Notes under the pieces: model-generated
Database searches by the model: none
Told to the model about the DNA's origin: nothing
What the model saw: the letters and a program-made list of their open reading frames with translations, nothing else
DNA from: an uncultured Bacteroides sp.
GTDB taxonomy: Bacteria; Bacteroidota; Bacteroidia; Bacteroidales; Bacteroidaceae
Assembly (NCBI GenBank): GCA_949296575.1
Contig: CASFPE010000016.1
Coordinates: 25,360-89,359, forward strand
DNA length: 64,000 nucleotides
Reading direction: 5' to 3'
Position numbers and translations under genes: made by a program
Shown: in pieces, positions 1 to 8,350 of the stretch
Numbering within the stretch: position 1 is the first letter of the stretch
How the letters are laid out: each line of letters starts with the position of its first letter

Positions 1-343
1 AGCTTTTCGGCTGAAACTGCTTCCAGCTTCTTCAAGTGTCAGGCATGGGCGCATCACTGCTATATTTTCTAAGTTGACAAGTTGGCAAGGCTTCTTTCTA
101 CAATGAATAATGAACAATTAAAAATTAATAACGGGGCGGCACAGCCACCAACTTTTCATTATTCATTTTTAATTCTTCATTCATCCTCGTTTTTCATTAT
201 TCATTTTTAATTCTTCATTCATCCCATCAGAACTCTGAAATCTGAAATCTTCTTGACTTCTAAATTCTGACTACTAACTACTAACTACTGACTACTATCT
301 ACCGACTACTATCTACTGTCTACTGAAAAAACTTTGTTTCCCG
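1..343. other. Repeat-rich intergenic DNA, no gene seen
   Basis: No credible reading frame is visible here. The stretch holds an AT-rich block of alternating AATTAAAAATTAAT and TTTTTCATTATTCAT text (about 100-225), an imperfect GGCGGC hairpin near 135-150, and tracts of a 7-bp unit close to ACTACTA at 266-325. The same modules recur at 1035-1270, 3750-3930, 5400-5500, 8262-8350 and 13024-14150, so this is a dispersed repeat cluster rather than gene remnants. Confidence 0.6.
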
Positions 344-375
344 TTTGCCATTGCGCTTGCCTTTCACTATCTTTG
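344..375 (+). promoter_or_regulatory. Bacteroides-type promoter for the toxin-antitoxin pair
   Basis: TTTG at 344-347 and TATCTTTG at 368-375 are separated by 20 bp. This fits the primary sigma factor consensus of Bacteroides (-33 TTTG, -7 TAnnTTTG). The antitoxin start at 399 lies about 15-20 bp after the expected transcription start. The same two boxes with the same spacing occur at 14444-14475. Confidence 0.7.
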
Positions 376-398
376 CGGAGTGAAGCTATAAAAAGGAA

Positions 399-554
399 AT
401 GATGAAAGACAACGTAAAGAAGCCAACGGTCAAGATGCCGATGCCTGAAAAAGAAGACGGCAAAGGAAATGAGAAGAAAATCAGCAGGACTTGGAAAGCT
501 ATCCAGAAATGGAGGGGCAGCGTGGTTGTCAACGACCCGACATTGCTGTTGTGA
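399..554 (+). CDS. Small putative antitoxin (VapB-like) of a PIN-toxin pair
   Basis: A 51-residue frame starting MMKDNVKK. It begins just after a canonical promoter and stops 6 bp before the PIN-domain toxin gene. The protein is rich in Lys in its first half, then has a short amphipathic stretch (ISRTWKAIQKWRG) and a hydrophobic end (VVVNDPTLLL). Size, charge and position immediately upstream of a VapC-type toxin are those expected of its antitoxin. I cannot assign a named DNA-binding fold. Such proteins normally bind and block the toxin and repress their own promoter; that is inference here. Confidence 0.6.
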   Translation: MMKDNVKKPTVKMPMPEKEDGKGNEKKISRTWKAIQKWRGSVVVNDPTLLL

Positions 555-560
555 CCTGCC

Positions 561-983
561 ATGCGATATCTGATTGACACCAATATATTGATTTATGCGA
601 TGGCTGATCCGGATTTGCTGAGCCGGGACGTGGCAGCTATCATCGAAGAACCGGACACTGTGTTGTGCATCAGCGCGGAGTCGGTGAAAGAATTAGTCGT
701 AGCTTATCGTAATAAAGGCTTATGGTCGAAGCGTTGGCGTACTGCTGAAGCCATGGTGCGTTCCATAGAAGATGAATACTTCATTACCATTCTGCCGATA
801 AAGAAGGAACACTTGATGACATATGCAAAGATGGCATTGAATGAGGCACAGTGCCACAAGGACCCTTCCGATCATCTGATTATTGCACACGCTATTACGG
901 AGCGGATGCCTCTCATTTCGAGTGATACGCGCTTTGACTTTTATCGCAGCCAGGGTCTGGATTTGATATTCAATAAGAAGTGA
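561..983 (+). CDS. PIN-domain ribonuclease toxin, VapC family
   Basis: 140 residues, the usual VapC length. The four acidic positions of the PIN active site are recognisable: Asp6 in LIDTNIL, Glu44 in SAESVKEL, Asp104 in KDPSDHLIIAHA and Asp122 in ISSDTRF. Family knowledge: VapC toxins are Mg-dependent endoribonucleases that usually cut tRNA or rRNA, held inactive by the cognate VapB. The gene lies 6 bp after a 51-codon partner and behind one promoter, so the two form an operon. The RNA target cannot be read from sequence. The catalytic set is complete, so the toxin is probably active. Confidence 0.88.
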   Translation: MRYLIDTNILIYAMADPDLLSRDVAAIIEEPDTVLCISAESVKELVVAYRNKGLWSKRWRTAEAMVRSIEDEYFITILPIKKEHLMTYAKMALNEAQCHKDPSDHLIIAHAITERMPLISSDTRFDFYRSQGLDLIFNKK

Positions 984-1034
984 GTCTGGTTTCAGTTGCG
1001 TGGATCATTTTTTCGAGTTGGCAAGATGACAGGC

Positions 1035-1270
1035 TTCTTTCTGCAATTAATAATGAACAATTAAAAATTAAAAACGGGCGGCGTAGCCGCCAACTTTTCA
1101 TTTTTAATTTTTCATTCATCCTCGTTTTTCAATCTTCATTATTCATTTTTCATTCTTCATTCATCCCATCAGAACTCAGAAATCTGAAATCTTCTTGACT
1201 TCTTGACTTCTAAATTCTAACTACTGACTACTAACTACTAACTACTAACTACTAACTACTAACTACTATC
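1035..1270. repeat. Dispersed AT-rich/GGCGGC-hairpin repeat with heptamer tract
   Basis: A second copy of the module seen at 100-325. It carries an AATTAAAAATTAAA block, a hairpin GGCGGC-GTA-GCCGCC at 1077-1091, TTTTCATTTTTAATTTTTCAT text, the phrase CCCATCAGAACTCAGAAATC, and then about seven copies of a 7-bp unit ACTACTA (roughly 1217-1267). The heptamer tract differs in length from the one at 266-325, so it is a variable-number repeat. No coding frame is credible in 984-1310. Confidence 0.7.
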
Positions 1271-1311
1271 CACTGCCTCCCTAATATTAAATAATGCAAA
1301 AACAGCAGCGG

Positions 1312-1402
1312 GGCTGCAACATGATTCGTTCTTTTAGTTATTTTTGCAGCCAATAACGTTTTGCCGTTCCTATTATAGTATTCGTAAAGGAAAACGGCAA
1401 AA
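1312..1402 (+). promoter_or_regulatory. Promoter box and leader hairpin upstream of the first pilus operon
   Basis: A TATTTTTG box (1339-1346) fits the Bacteroides -7 consensus. It overlaps the right arm of a perfect inverted repeat, GGCTGCAA (1312-1319) with TTGCAGCC (1344-1351). Just downstream, TTTTGCCGTTCCT (1359-1371) pairs with AGGAAAACGGCAAAA (1388-1402) apart from a 2-nt bulge. The latter would fold at the very start of a leader of more than 300 nt before the DUF3575 start at 1691. I see no clear -33 box. A 30-codon frame at 1406-1498 could be a leader peptide but has no independent support. Confidence 0.45.
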
Positions 1403-1690
1403 AGAATGGGAAAAACAACAATTGCACAGAAAATGAGGAGGAGACGGTTTCTGGAAGTAAACGAAACAGGTCACGGCAGAGAGATGAAAATGCAATGAAT
1501 TAGGAAAAAACTTGTTGACCGGTACTTTTAGCACGCCTTGATGCGAAAGGCGGATTGCTGCTTCACCTTGACTTTACAATACATTTGGAGAAAACGGAAT
1601 GAAGTCCGTGCAGGGCTTGGCGCATGCGGTGCATCCGTTGCGCAAGGCAGATGCGGGCGCATAAGTATAAATGTAATTGTGAAAACAAAT

Positions 1691-2257
1691 ATGAAAACAA
1701 TGAGACGGGTTCTTTTCTTCGTGTTCGCGGCCATGAGCCTTACGCTCTCCGCACAGAACATCGGCGTGAAGACCAATTTGCTGTACGACCTCACTTCGAC
1801 CATCAATTTGGGCGCAGAAGTCGGTTTGGCGCCCAAGTGGACGCTCGACCTTTCCGGCAATTACAATGCCTGGACGTTCAAGAACGACAAGAAGTGGCGG
1901 CACTGGATGGCACAGCCCGAAGCGCGTTATTGGTTCTGTGAGGCATTCAACGGCCATTTCCTTGGGCTTCACCTCTTGGGCGGGCAGTTCAATGTGGGTA
2001 ACATCGACCCCATCCTCTATCCTTCCGTCAAAGGCAAACGTTACGAAGGCTTCTATTATGGCGCAGGCTTGGCCTATGGCTACCAATGGATTCTCGGAAA
2101 CCACTGGAGCTTGGAGGCCAGCATCGGCTTGGGCTACGAACGCCAGCACTATGATGAATACGACTGCCCCACGTGCGGCGAATGGCGCGGCGAAGGCAAA
2201 AAGAATTACCTTGGCGTGACGAAAGCCGCCATATCGCTCATTTATGTCATAAAGTAA
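1691..2257 (+). CDS. DUF3575 outer-membrane protein of the pilus locus
   Basis: 188 residues with a signal peptide ending near LTLSAQ (about residue 21), so the start is placed at 1691 rather than at an upstream ATG that would bury it. The mature part opens NIGVKTNLLYDLTSTINLGAE, has alternating beta-strand text with aromatic girdle residues, and ends SLIYVIK, typical of small DUF3575 barrels. It contains a CPTC pair near residue 163. It lies 13 bp before a DUF3868 gene. DUF3575 and DUF3868 genes regularly accompany Mfa/FimA-type pilus genes in Bacteroidales; their exact job is not established. Leaderless RNA is unlikely because the upstream region is long. Confidence 0.82.
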   Translation: MKTMRRVLFFVFAAMSLTLSAQNIGVKTNLLYDLTSTINLGAEVGLAPKWTLDLSGNYNAWTFKNDKKWRHWMAQPEARYWFCEAFNGHFLGLHLLGGQFNVGNIDPILYPSVKGKRYEGFYYGAGLAYGYQWILGNHWSLEASIGLGYERQHYDEYDCPTCGEWRGEGKKNYLGVTKAAISLIYVIK

Positions 2258-2270
2258 GGAGGAACACGCA

Positions 2271-3725
2271 ATGAAAAAGATATTGATACCCGTGCTTTTC
2301 TTGTGCGCAGGAGGCCAATGGGCGGCCGCCCAAACGGCTTATTTGGAGAAAGTGGAGGTGCAACGCCGCGATGTGGCCAAGGAAGGCCGCCGTGTTGTGG
2401 TGGAAATGGACCTCGACATCAGCGAGATGGACATGAAGAAGCAGCACTCCTTGCAGTTGGTGCCCACCATCGTGTCGGGCGATCGCTCGCAGGAGCAGGC
2501 GTTGGAACCATTGGTCGTCAACGGCAAGATACGCCACAAAGCCATGCGGCGCGACGATGCTTTGGCAGGCCGCGACGAGGACACCACGCGCATACGCCGC
2601 CGCAACCGCAAGGAGCAGGCCGTGCATTACGAAGCATCCGTGCCGTTCAAGCGGTGGATGATTGAGGGCGGCTTGGAACTGCGCGGCTACGTCACCGGGT
2701 GTGCGCAGTGCGACGAAGGCGACGAGAACGCCAACACCGGGCCGATTCTTCCGTTCACCCCGCCCGTTTATGCCCTTTCCCCCAAGGAAACGCCCGCCGA
2801 AGAAGTGAAGCGGCGTGCCGTCACCAAGGTGGCAAGGCTGCAATTCCGGCAGGATGCCGACAGGATTGTGCCGTCGTTCAAGAACAACCGCCAGGAATTA
2901 GACAGCGTGCAGGCATCCATTGATGCCGTGAAAGACGATGTGAACCTCACCATCACGGGTATTTACATCACCGGCTATGCTTCGCCCGAAGCCCCGTTCG
3001 ACTATAACATCCGCCTGTCTGAACGCCGTGCCAACGCCTTGAAGGAATACGTGGAGCGGCAGAACGTGGACATCCCCGACACGGCTTGGCACGTTTCCGG
3101 CCACGGCGAGGACTGGGAAGGCTTGCGCGCGGAAGTGCTGAAGCACCCCCGCCTGTTGCACCAGGACAAAGTGCTGGACATCATCGACCACTGCACGGGC
3201 AACCGCGACCGGTGTGAAGAACAACTGAAGGCCATCGACCCGTCGGATGTTTACCAACGCCTCTTGAATGAGATGTACGGCCCGCTGCGCCGCAACGAAT
3301 ACCGCATCGAGTACAACATCCGCAGCTTTTCCTTGGAGGAATCCCGCCGCTTGCTTCGCGAGCGTCCCGACATGCTCTCCGCCGCCGAACTGCAACGGGT
3401 GGCCGACAGCTACGGGCAAGGCACGCCGGAATACCGCGAAGCGTTGCAGATAGCCGTGGATGCTTACCCGCAGAACACCGTGCTGCGCAACAATGCGGCC
3501 TTGGCATGCATCGAGGCAGGCGAATATCAGGAAGCCATCCGCCTGCTCGAAGGCAAGTCTGATGGCGAAGGAAAGTTGCTCAACCTGTTGGGCATCGCGT
3601 ATGCACACGAGGGGCAAGAGGAAGCTGCCGTCCGTGCCTTCCGCGAAGGCCACCAAGCAGGCTATGCTCCTGCCACGGGCAATTTGCAGAAGATAGAGGA
3701 GATGATGGAGTATTTGGCAGAGTAG
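2271..3725 (+). CDS. DUF3868/OmpA-like protein of the pilus locus with TPR-like end
   Basis: 484 residues. A signal peptide (to AAAQ, about residue 21) is followed by an N-terminal DUF3868-type beta region (about 22-190). A central OmpA-like region follows around residues 225-265 (ITGYASPEAP, LSERRANALKEYV). From about 370 a helical TPR-like tail appears (GTPEYREALQIAVDAYP, LLNLLGIAYAHEGQEEAA). OmpA-like domains bind peptidoglycan, so the protein probably ties an outer-membrane pilus assembly to the wall; that is inference. It sits in an operon with DUF3575 upstream and the fimbrillin 314 bp downstream. CGDEN/CAQC residues near 148-151 may form a disulfide. Confidence 0.82.
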   Translation: MKKILIPVLFLCAGGQWAAAQTAYLEKVEVQRRDVAKEGRRVVVEMDLDISEMDMKKQHSLQLVPTIVSGDRSQEQALEPLVVNGKIRHKAMRRDDALAGRDEDTTRIRRRNRKEQAVHYEASVPFKRWMIEGGLELRGYVTGCAQCDEGDENANTGPILPFTPPVYALSPKETPAEEVKRRAVTKVARLQFRQDADRIVPSFKNNRQELDSVQASIDAVKDDVNLTITGIYITGYASPEAPFDYNIRLSERRANALKEYVERQNVDIPDTAWHVSGHGEDWEGLRAEVLKHPRLLHQDKVLDIIDHCTGNRDRCEEQLKAIDPSDVYQRLLNEMYGPLRRNEYRIEYNIRSFSLEESRRLLRERPDMLSAAELQRVADSYGQGTPEYREALQIAVDAYPQNTVLRNNAALACIEAGEYQEAIRLLEGKSDGEGKLLNLLGIAYAHEGQEEAAVRAFREGHQAGYAPATGNLQKIEEMMEYLAE

Positions 3726-4020
3726 AGACGCGGCGTGCTGCGTCTTAGTAGCCGGTAGTCAGTAGTTAGAATATAAGAATATAGAATTAAGGAGTCAAGG
3801 AGTCAAGAAGTTAAGAAGTCAAGAAGATTTCAGATTTCAGGGTTCTGATTTCAGAGTTCTGATGGGATGAATGAAGAATTAAAAATGAATAATGAATGAT
3901 GAAAAACGAGGATGTGTAGAGACGCAAAATGTTGCGTCTTTGCAAAAAAGGAAACTTAGCCTGAAGCCTTGTCACCTTGTAAACTTGTCAACTAAAAATA
4001 AGTAAACATAGTACTAACTA
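3726..4020. repeat. Dispersed short palindromes between pilus genes
   Basis: The 314-bp gap before the fimbrillin has no gene. It carries two related hairpins: GACGC/GCGTC at about 3729-3746, and AGACGCAA-AATG-TTGCGTCT at 3920-3939. Between them is an inverted-orientation copy of the GATTTCAGA/TCTGATGGGATGAATGAAGAATT block, and then an octamer-like series resembling CTTGTCAACT (3968-3993). A similar hairpin recurs at 13941-13965. The hairpins could act as weak terminators or mRNA stabilisers setting pilin levels. Confidence 0.6.
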
Positions 4021-4039
4021 AAAAAAGGAGAACGAAAAA

Positions 4040-5152
4040 ATGAAAATGAACAAAATCATGATGCTCGCAATGGCAGGAATGGCCTTTGCAGCATGCAGCA
4101 ACGAAAACGAGGTGGGCAACCCTGCTCCCGAAGGTGTGGGTGCGGTATCCATCCGCATTAAAAACCCGGAAATATCACGTGCCATTACAGATGCAGGGAC
4201 GGCAGCAAAGGTAGAACCGCAAGCAAGTACAAACGTGACAATCAAACTGAATGCCAGTGAAGGTGGCGGCCAGATTACGTTGACTCCTGACCAATGGAAG
4301 GCGGGGCAAGCTGTGACTTTCTGGAACGTGAAGAGTCCTACATCTGTGGAAGTCAGCATGAATGGTGGTGTTGACATGACGGATACCGATGGCAAAGAAC
4401 TCAATATCGCAACGGATTTGCAGCAGGCACCGGCTGCTATTCCTGTGTTTGGCAAAGCTGATGTAACATTGACTCCTCAAACGCAGACCCCTGGCGAATC
4501 CACTTATGACGACAACCACCAACACGGCTTGACAGGTGCTGCTGGTGAAGATGAGATGCAGTATCCTGTTTATACCGCAGAAGTAACATTGGAAATCCCG
4601 GTAGCCCGCCTCGAAGTAAGCGGCATCAAGCTGGCTGATGCTTCTAAAGCAAACTTTTCTTCTATCACGATTGACGGTGTGTATATGGACAACATCAAGC
4701 CGACGGTGGCAGGCGCTTTGACCGACTATCAGTTTCTTGCAAATGGTGGGGGAACAGGTGCTGAAGCTATTTTGAAAGACGCTGAAGGCGTTTCTTTCCT
4801 TAATGCAACTTTCCCGGATGAAGCCTCTAAAGTATATGCTTACAATTTCTTCGGCAGCGATGACGTGGCTAATAACCCGAAATTCAAAATTGCTTTCAGC
4901 AGCATCGCAGGCGCGAGCGGCACAGTGCTTCCTGCAACAGGATGGGCCATCATCGAAAACTATTATTCTGATGAAGATATGTCGACCCCGATTGCATTGG
5001 AGAACGGCAAGATTTACCAGATTACAAGTGCGGAGTTGACAACGGACAACATTGTGCCGGACGAAAATGGCAACACCACGTATGCAGTCAACGTGAGCGT
5101 CGTTGAAGCTCAATGGATGGTTCAGACCACGTATGCTTCTTGGGCAGATTAA
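4040..5152 (+). CDS. Fimbrillin-family lipoprotein, probable main pilin of locus 1
   Basis: 370 residues. The signal peptide ends in a lipobox (AFAAC, Cys19) followed by acidic SNENEVG, which in Bacteroidota favours export to the cell surface. A probable maturation site ISRAIT (Arg47) lies 28 residues after the lipid Cys, as expected for type V pilins, in which removal of the N-terminal strand opens a groove for donor-strand exchange. Two beta-rich halves follow and the protein ends YASWAD. AAAGGAG at 4024-4030 is a good ribosome site. It lies between the OmpA-like gene and the anchor gene, with repeat-rich gaps on both sides suggesting separate tuning of its level. Confidence 0.85.
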   Translation: MKMNKIMMLAMAGMAFAACSNENEVGNPAPEGVGAVSIRIKNPEISRAITDAGTAAKVEPQASTNVTIKLNASEGGGQITLTPDQWKAGQAVTFWNVKSPTSVEVSMNGGVDMTDTDGKELNIATDLQQAPAAIPVFGKADVTLTPQTQTPGESTYDDNHQHGLTGAAGEDEMQYPVYTAEVTLEIPVARLEVSGIKLADASKANFSSITIDGVYMDNIKPTVAGALTDYQFLANGGGTGAEAILKDAEGVSFLNATFPDEASKVYAYNFFGSDDVANNPKFKIAFSSIAGASGTVLPATGWAIIENYYSDEDMSTPIALENGKIYQITSAELTTDNIVPDENGNTTYAVNVSVVEAQWMVQTTYASWAD

Positions 5153-5227
5153 TTAGATTTTAGAGTTCAGATTTCAAATCAGAAATCGGACAAGCACCCG
5201 GCGAGAGGCGGAATTTTATATAGTAAA

Positions 5228-5362
5228 ATCGGAAATCTTCTATGAACTTTTTGCAGAAGTTCTTAGAACATTTCACGAAAGTTCATAGTACTTTTCGCGG
5301 AAGTTCATAGAAGATTTCAAAAAACCTTGGAAGGTGTGGGTCAAAACCATTCAAGGTTTCGA
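5228..5362. repeat. Degenerate tandem repeats of the AAGTTC/AAGGTT type
   Basis: Three or four imperfect units of about 25 bp with the core GAAGTTCATAGAA lie at 5228-5320 (for example around GCGGAAGTTCATAGAAG), followed by AACCTTGGAAGG and ATTCAAGGTTTCG motifs at 5320-5362. Very similar text occurs at 42945-43095. There is no open reading frame of note. The gap 5153-5893 as a whole holds only repeats. Confidence 0.6.
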
Positions 5363-5471
5363 TGATGGGATTTCAGAATTTAGAATTCTGATTTCAGAGC
5401 GGATGATTGAAAAAAAAAATGAATAATGGAAAACGAGGGATGAATGATGAATGAAGAATTAAAATGAATAA

Positions 5472-5745
5472 TGAAAAGTTGGCGGCTGCGCCGTCCGTTA
5501 TTAATTTTTCATTCTTAATTGGTGAAAAGCGTTGTATGAAACTAATTAAAAATTTCCGGCCTTTAGTGGAGGGGCGAAAGCGCGGAATCGATGCTTTTGC
5601 GTAAAAAAGAAAAAGCTGTTTGAACGCAGTGAGTTCTTTTTCTTTAGCAAAAGTGGCGATGCAGCCGCCCCGCAACGGTAGCCGGCAACCTTTCTTTTTG
5701 GTACGTTTTTCTTTCGTTTGCACGAAAGAAAAAGTACAGAACCCT
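5472..5745. repeat. 274-bp dispersed repeat, copy 1
   Basis: Aligns without gaps to 14121-14394, with about 15 differences by eye, nearly all in the right two thirds; the first 100 bp are identical. It contains the GGCGGCTGCGCC hairpin, an AAAGAAAAAG/CTTTTTCTTT inverted repeat around 5608-5644, and a terminal hairpin at 5701-5737 (GTAC ends, arms CTTTCGT and ACGAAAG, loop TTGC). One stem pair is C-G here and T-A in the other copy. A minus-strand reading frame crosses it, but the substitutions do not spare its amino acids, so it is not treated as a gene. Confidence 0.8.
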
Positions 5746-5890
5746 GTTGGCTTGTTGCCTTGTCGACTCGTCAACTTAAAAAAGAGAAAACAATGGGGAG
5801 ACGCGTCACGCCACGTCTCTACAAAATAAAAGAATAAAGAAACCTTGTTGGCCTGTTGCCTTGTCAACTCGTCAACTCGTTAACTAAAAA
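5746..5890. repeat. CTTGTTGCCTTGTCAACTCGTCAACT direct repeats before the anchor gene
   Basis: Two near-identical direct repeats built on CTTGTTGCCTTGTC and CTCGTCAACT lie at about 5747-5778 and 5843-5882. Between them is a GAGACG/CGTCTC hairpin (about 5798-5821). The right copy ends 12 bp before the start codon at 5894 and runs on as GTCAACTCGTCAACTCGTTAAC, an octameric series. Similar text precedes the fimbrillin start at 4040. Confidence 0.6.
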
Positions 5891-5893
5891 AAG

Positions 5894-6841
5894 ATGAACT
5901 ATAAAAACCTGACAATGGGATTGCTGCTGGCAGCCATGATGACGGCCACCGGCTGCATCAAAGAAGACTTGGACGACTGCCGCAACGTGGCCATCAGTTT
6001 CCGCTACGTGGCCGACGGGCAGGAAGACGTGCTGCAACAGTACATGGACAAGATTGACCTTTACGTGTTCGACAGCAGCAACCGTTTGGTGGACGTGGTG
6101 GCCTACGACGCTTCCATGCTGGCCAGCCATTCGGACGACCCGTTGTTTCGCCTTGCGGAAGGGCGTTACCATCTTGTGGCCGTAGCCAACGATGGCGACA
6201 ACACCACGGTGGCTCACACGGATGCCGGCGCGTTCGATGCCATGTTCATCCAGCATCCCGCCCACGAAGAAGGCGGCACGATTGAAACCCATGACCATAA
6301 CTATCTCGGCAGCCTCGACATCGACGTGCCGGGCCGGTTGGAATACATCCATGAAACTGTCGAGATGCATTCCGCCCACGTCAACATGGACATCGAGATA
6401 CACGGCCTGCCTGCCCCCGTGCGTGCGGCAGAAGGCTATGTGCTTTCCATCGAGGGAGCCAACATGCAGACCAACTTCAACAATGAAATCCACCGGGAAG
6501 CCACCGGCACCATCCGTCCCGCGCTGGTGTACGACGCGCAAAGCGGCGTGTACCGCACCGACGATTTGGCACTGTTTCGCATCGACAGCCAAGGAACGCT
6601 CGATGCCGCCCTGTGCCGCCACCAGATAGTCCTCGCGGATGGCACGGGACGTGAGGTGGCACGCTTCAGCCTGTACGATTACATCACCGCCAACAACCTG
6701 GCCGCCGAGGCCGTGAAGCAGGAAGCCTATCTGCCCGTCAGCCTGACGGTCAACACGGAACCCGAAGGAGATGCCGTGAGCGTCACCATCGAAGTGCCGT
6801 CGTGGTACATCGAGGAAGTAACGCCTGGTTGGGTGGAATAA
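5894..6841 (+). CDS. FimB/Mfa2-family pilus anchor lipoprotein
   Basis: 315 residues. Lipobox TATGC (Cys21) is followed by IKEDLDDC, the hallmark N-terminus of the FimB/Mfa2 family (formerly DUF1812). The next strand region, ISFRYVADGQ with DLYVFDSSN, is also typical. Family knowledge: these lipoproteins cap the pilus base, anchor it in the outer membrane and limit its length. They keep their N-terminal strand, and no TR-type cleavage site is visible here. It is followed 30 bp later by a minor pilin-like gene. Its position directly after the main pilin matches fim/mfa gene order. Confidence 0.88.
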   Translation: MNYKNLTMGLLLAAMMTATGCIKEDLDDCRNVAISFRYVADGQEDVLQQYMDKIDLYVFDSSNRLVDVVAYDASMLASHSDDPLFRLAEGRYHLVAVANDGDNTTVAHTDAGAFDAMFIQHPAHEEGGTIETHDHNYLGSLDIDVPGRLEYIHETVEMHSAHVNMDIEIHGLPAPVRAAEGYVLSIEGANMQTNFNNEIHREATGTIRPALVYDAQSGVYRTDDLALFRIDSQGTLDAALCRHQIVLADGTGREVARFSLYDYITANNLAAEAVKQEAYLPVSLTVNTEPEGDAVSVTIEVPSWYIEEVTPGWVE

Positions 6842-6871
6842 GCAAACGGAAAAGAAGGAGGAGACTACAAT

Positions 6872-7837
6872 ATGAGAAAAACGATGAAAAATATCCTGCG
6901 TTGCGTGGCTTGGGCAGCCGTGCTGCCCTTGCTCGCAGCATGCAACAGCGACGAGGAGGCCGTGAAGGACAGTGCAACGGTCACTTTGTCGTTCACCGCC
7001 CGTGCTAACGCGCCCGCCGCCCCTTTGGCAAGCGGCGAAGAAGGCCCGGAAAACGTTCTTGAAGCCATGCAGCATCTGCGCATCATCATGCAGCGCGTGG
7101 ACGACGGGCGCAACGAAATCCTGTTCAACTACACGCGGGACTTCACGGCAGAAGATCAGGCCACCAGTGCCACCGTCACCTTCGAGGGCGTGCCGGCCGG
7201 CACGTATAATTTCTACGCCATTGCCAACGAACCGACCGACAACAGCAGCATCGCGCCCGATGGCTTGGCAACTTTGCTGAATCAGACGCTGAATGACGCT
7301 CTGCGCATGAGCATCCTCAACGGCAAGCAAGCCATCCCCGCCGCCTGCGTTTTGAAGGATGTCACTGTGCCTTCCGGCACGAACCAGAACCTCACGATGG
7401 AGTTGATCCGCGCCGTGGCCAAACTGCGCGTGCGCATCATCAATGAAACGGGCGGGGACCAAACCTTGACGGGCATCGCTTGGCGCAATTATACGGCTGC
7501 GTCCACCGGGCTATTCCCGCCCGATGGCGAAGTGACGGCAACGCTGGACGGCACCAACGAGTGGGAGAATCCTGTGCCCATCGGCACGGGAGCGGACAAC
7601 ACGTGGCAATGGACGCGTTATGTCTATGAAGGCCAATGCACGAGCGCACTGACTTTCTCCGCCGAATGGCCCGCAGGCACGCAGCGCACCATCACTTTGA
7701 AAAAAGCAGGCGATGTCCTCCAGCGCAACACGTTGCTCGATTTAATCATCACGCTGGAAGCCGCCCCGTTCAACATGACGTGGACGTATCGCGTGGTGCC
7801 TTGGGAAGAAGTGGAGAACGAAGTGGAATTTAATTAA
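6872..7837 (+). CDS. Minor pilin-like lipoprotein of the pilus locus
   Basis: 321 residues. The lipobox LLAAC (Cys24) is followed by NSDEEAVKD. The mature part is a two-domain beta sandwich by its strand pattern (SATVTLSFTARANAP, then ELIRAVAKLRVRIINE in the centre). That central motif, a conserved helix-strand of Mfa/FimA-type pilins, supports the assignment. The C-terminus (WTYRVVPWEEVENEVEFN) could be the donor strand. A strong purine run, AAGAAGGAGGAG, lies 9 bp before the start. It is in the same operon as the anchor gene. It could be an accessory (Mfa3/4-like) subunit; which one is not resolved. Confidence 0.75.
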   Translation: MRKTMKNILRCVAWAAVLPLLAACNSDEEAVKDSATVTLSFTARANAPAAPLASGEEGPENVLEAMQHLRIIMQRVDDGRNEILFNYTRDFTAEDQATSATVTFEGVPAGTYNFYAIANEPTDNSSIAPDGLATLLNQTLNDALRMSILNGKQAIPAACVLKDVTVPSGTNQNLTMELIRAVAKLRVRIINETGGDQTLTGIAWRNYTAASTGLFPPDGEVTATLDGTNEWENPVPIGTGADNTWQWTRYVYEGQCTSALTFSAEWPAGTQRTITLKKAGDVLQRNTLLDLIITLEAAPFNMTWTYRVVPWEEVENEVEFN

Positions 7838-7890
7838 TAGTTAATAGTTAATAATTAATAATTAAAAATTAACAACAGGATGAAAGATGA

Positions 7891-8256
7891 ATGGGGAGCA
7901 TGAAAGACAGTACAGTCAGTAAGAAGTCGTTGGATTTTGCATTGAGGATTACCAAAGCCTATAAATATATTGTGGAGAACACACAAGAATATGTATTGTC
8001 GAAACAGATATTGAGAAGCGGTACTTCCGTGGGGGCGTTGGTTCGTGAAGCTGAATTTGCCGAAAGCCGTAATGATTTCGTCCATAAGTTGAGCATTGCA
8101 TTGAAAGAGGCCAATGAAACAGAATATTGGCTCATCCTGCTGAAAGAAGCCGGATGTTTGTCGGATGCAGCTTTCCAATCATTGCAGGCCGATTGCCAAG
8201 AACTGATAAAGTTGTTGGTAAGCATTATTAAGACGACCAAGCAAAAACGAGAATGA
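7891..8256 (+). CDS. Four-helix-bundle protein (S23/IVP family) inside the pilus locus
   Basis: 121 residues, all helical, with the family signature LSKQILRSGTSVGALVREAEFAESRNDFVHKLSIALKEANETEYWL spread over residues 35-85. Family members were first found encoded in 23S rRNA intervening sequences and are widespread as free-standing genes in Bacteroidota; a molecular role is not settled. Here the gene interrupts a pilus operon, in the same direction, 53 bp after the minor pilin and 114 bp before the tip-like gene, flanked on both sides by AT-rich repeat text. That suggests insertion together with repeats. The alternative start at 7900 would shorten it by three residues. Confidence 0.85.
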   Translation: MGSMKDSTVSKKSLDFALRITKAYKYIVENTQEYVLSKQILRSGTSVGALVREAEFAESRNDFVHKLSIALKEANETEYWLILLKEAGCLSDAAFQSLQADCQELIKLLVSIIKTTKQKRE

Positions 8257-8350
8257 TGATAATGAAAAGTTAAAAATGAAAAGTTGGCGGCGCAACCGCC
8301 CCGTTAATTGGTGCGATTCGTTTTTAATTTTTAATTATTAATTTTTAATT
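8257..8350. repeat. GGCGGC hairpin repeat copy
   Basis: Contains GGCGG-CGCAA-CCGCC (8286-8300) inside AAAAATGAAAAGTT and TTTTTAATTATTAATT text, the same module as at 1035-1110 and 5472-5500. It separates the four-helix-bundle gene from the tip-like gene. No reading frame. Confidence 0.6.

Noticed and set aside
980..1198. 72-codon frame after the VapC gene
   Set aside because: It is translated repeat text (AT-rich block and GGCGGC hairpin) with no start signal.
1217..1270. Possible CRISPR array
   Set aside because: The units are 7 bp with no spacers; it is a simple tandem repeat.
1312..1351. Invertible promoter switch
   Set aside because: The inverted repeats are only 8 bp with 24 bp between them, too short for known site-specific inversion; no recombinase gene nearby.
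5394..5867. 157-codon minus-strand frame over the 274-bp repeat
   Set aside because: The second copy of the repeat changes its amino acids at about the rate expected without coding constraint, while a hairpin is preserved. No start signal.
5864..7462. 532-codon minus-strand frame opposite two pilus genes
   Set aside because: Both plus-strand genes have lipoboxes and family motifs; the antisense frame has none and results from codon bias.
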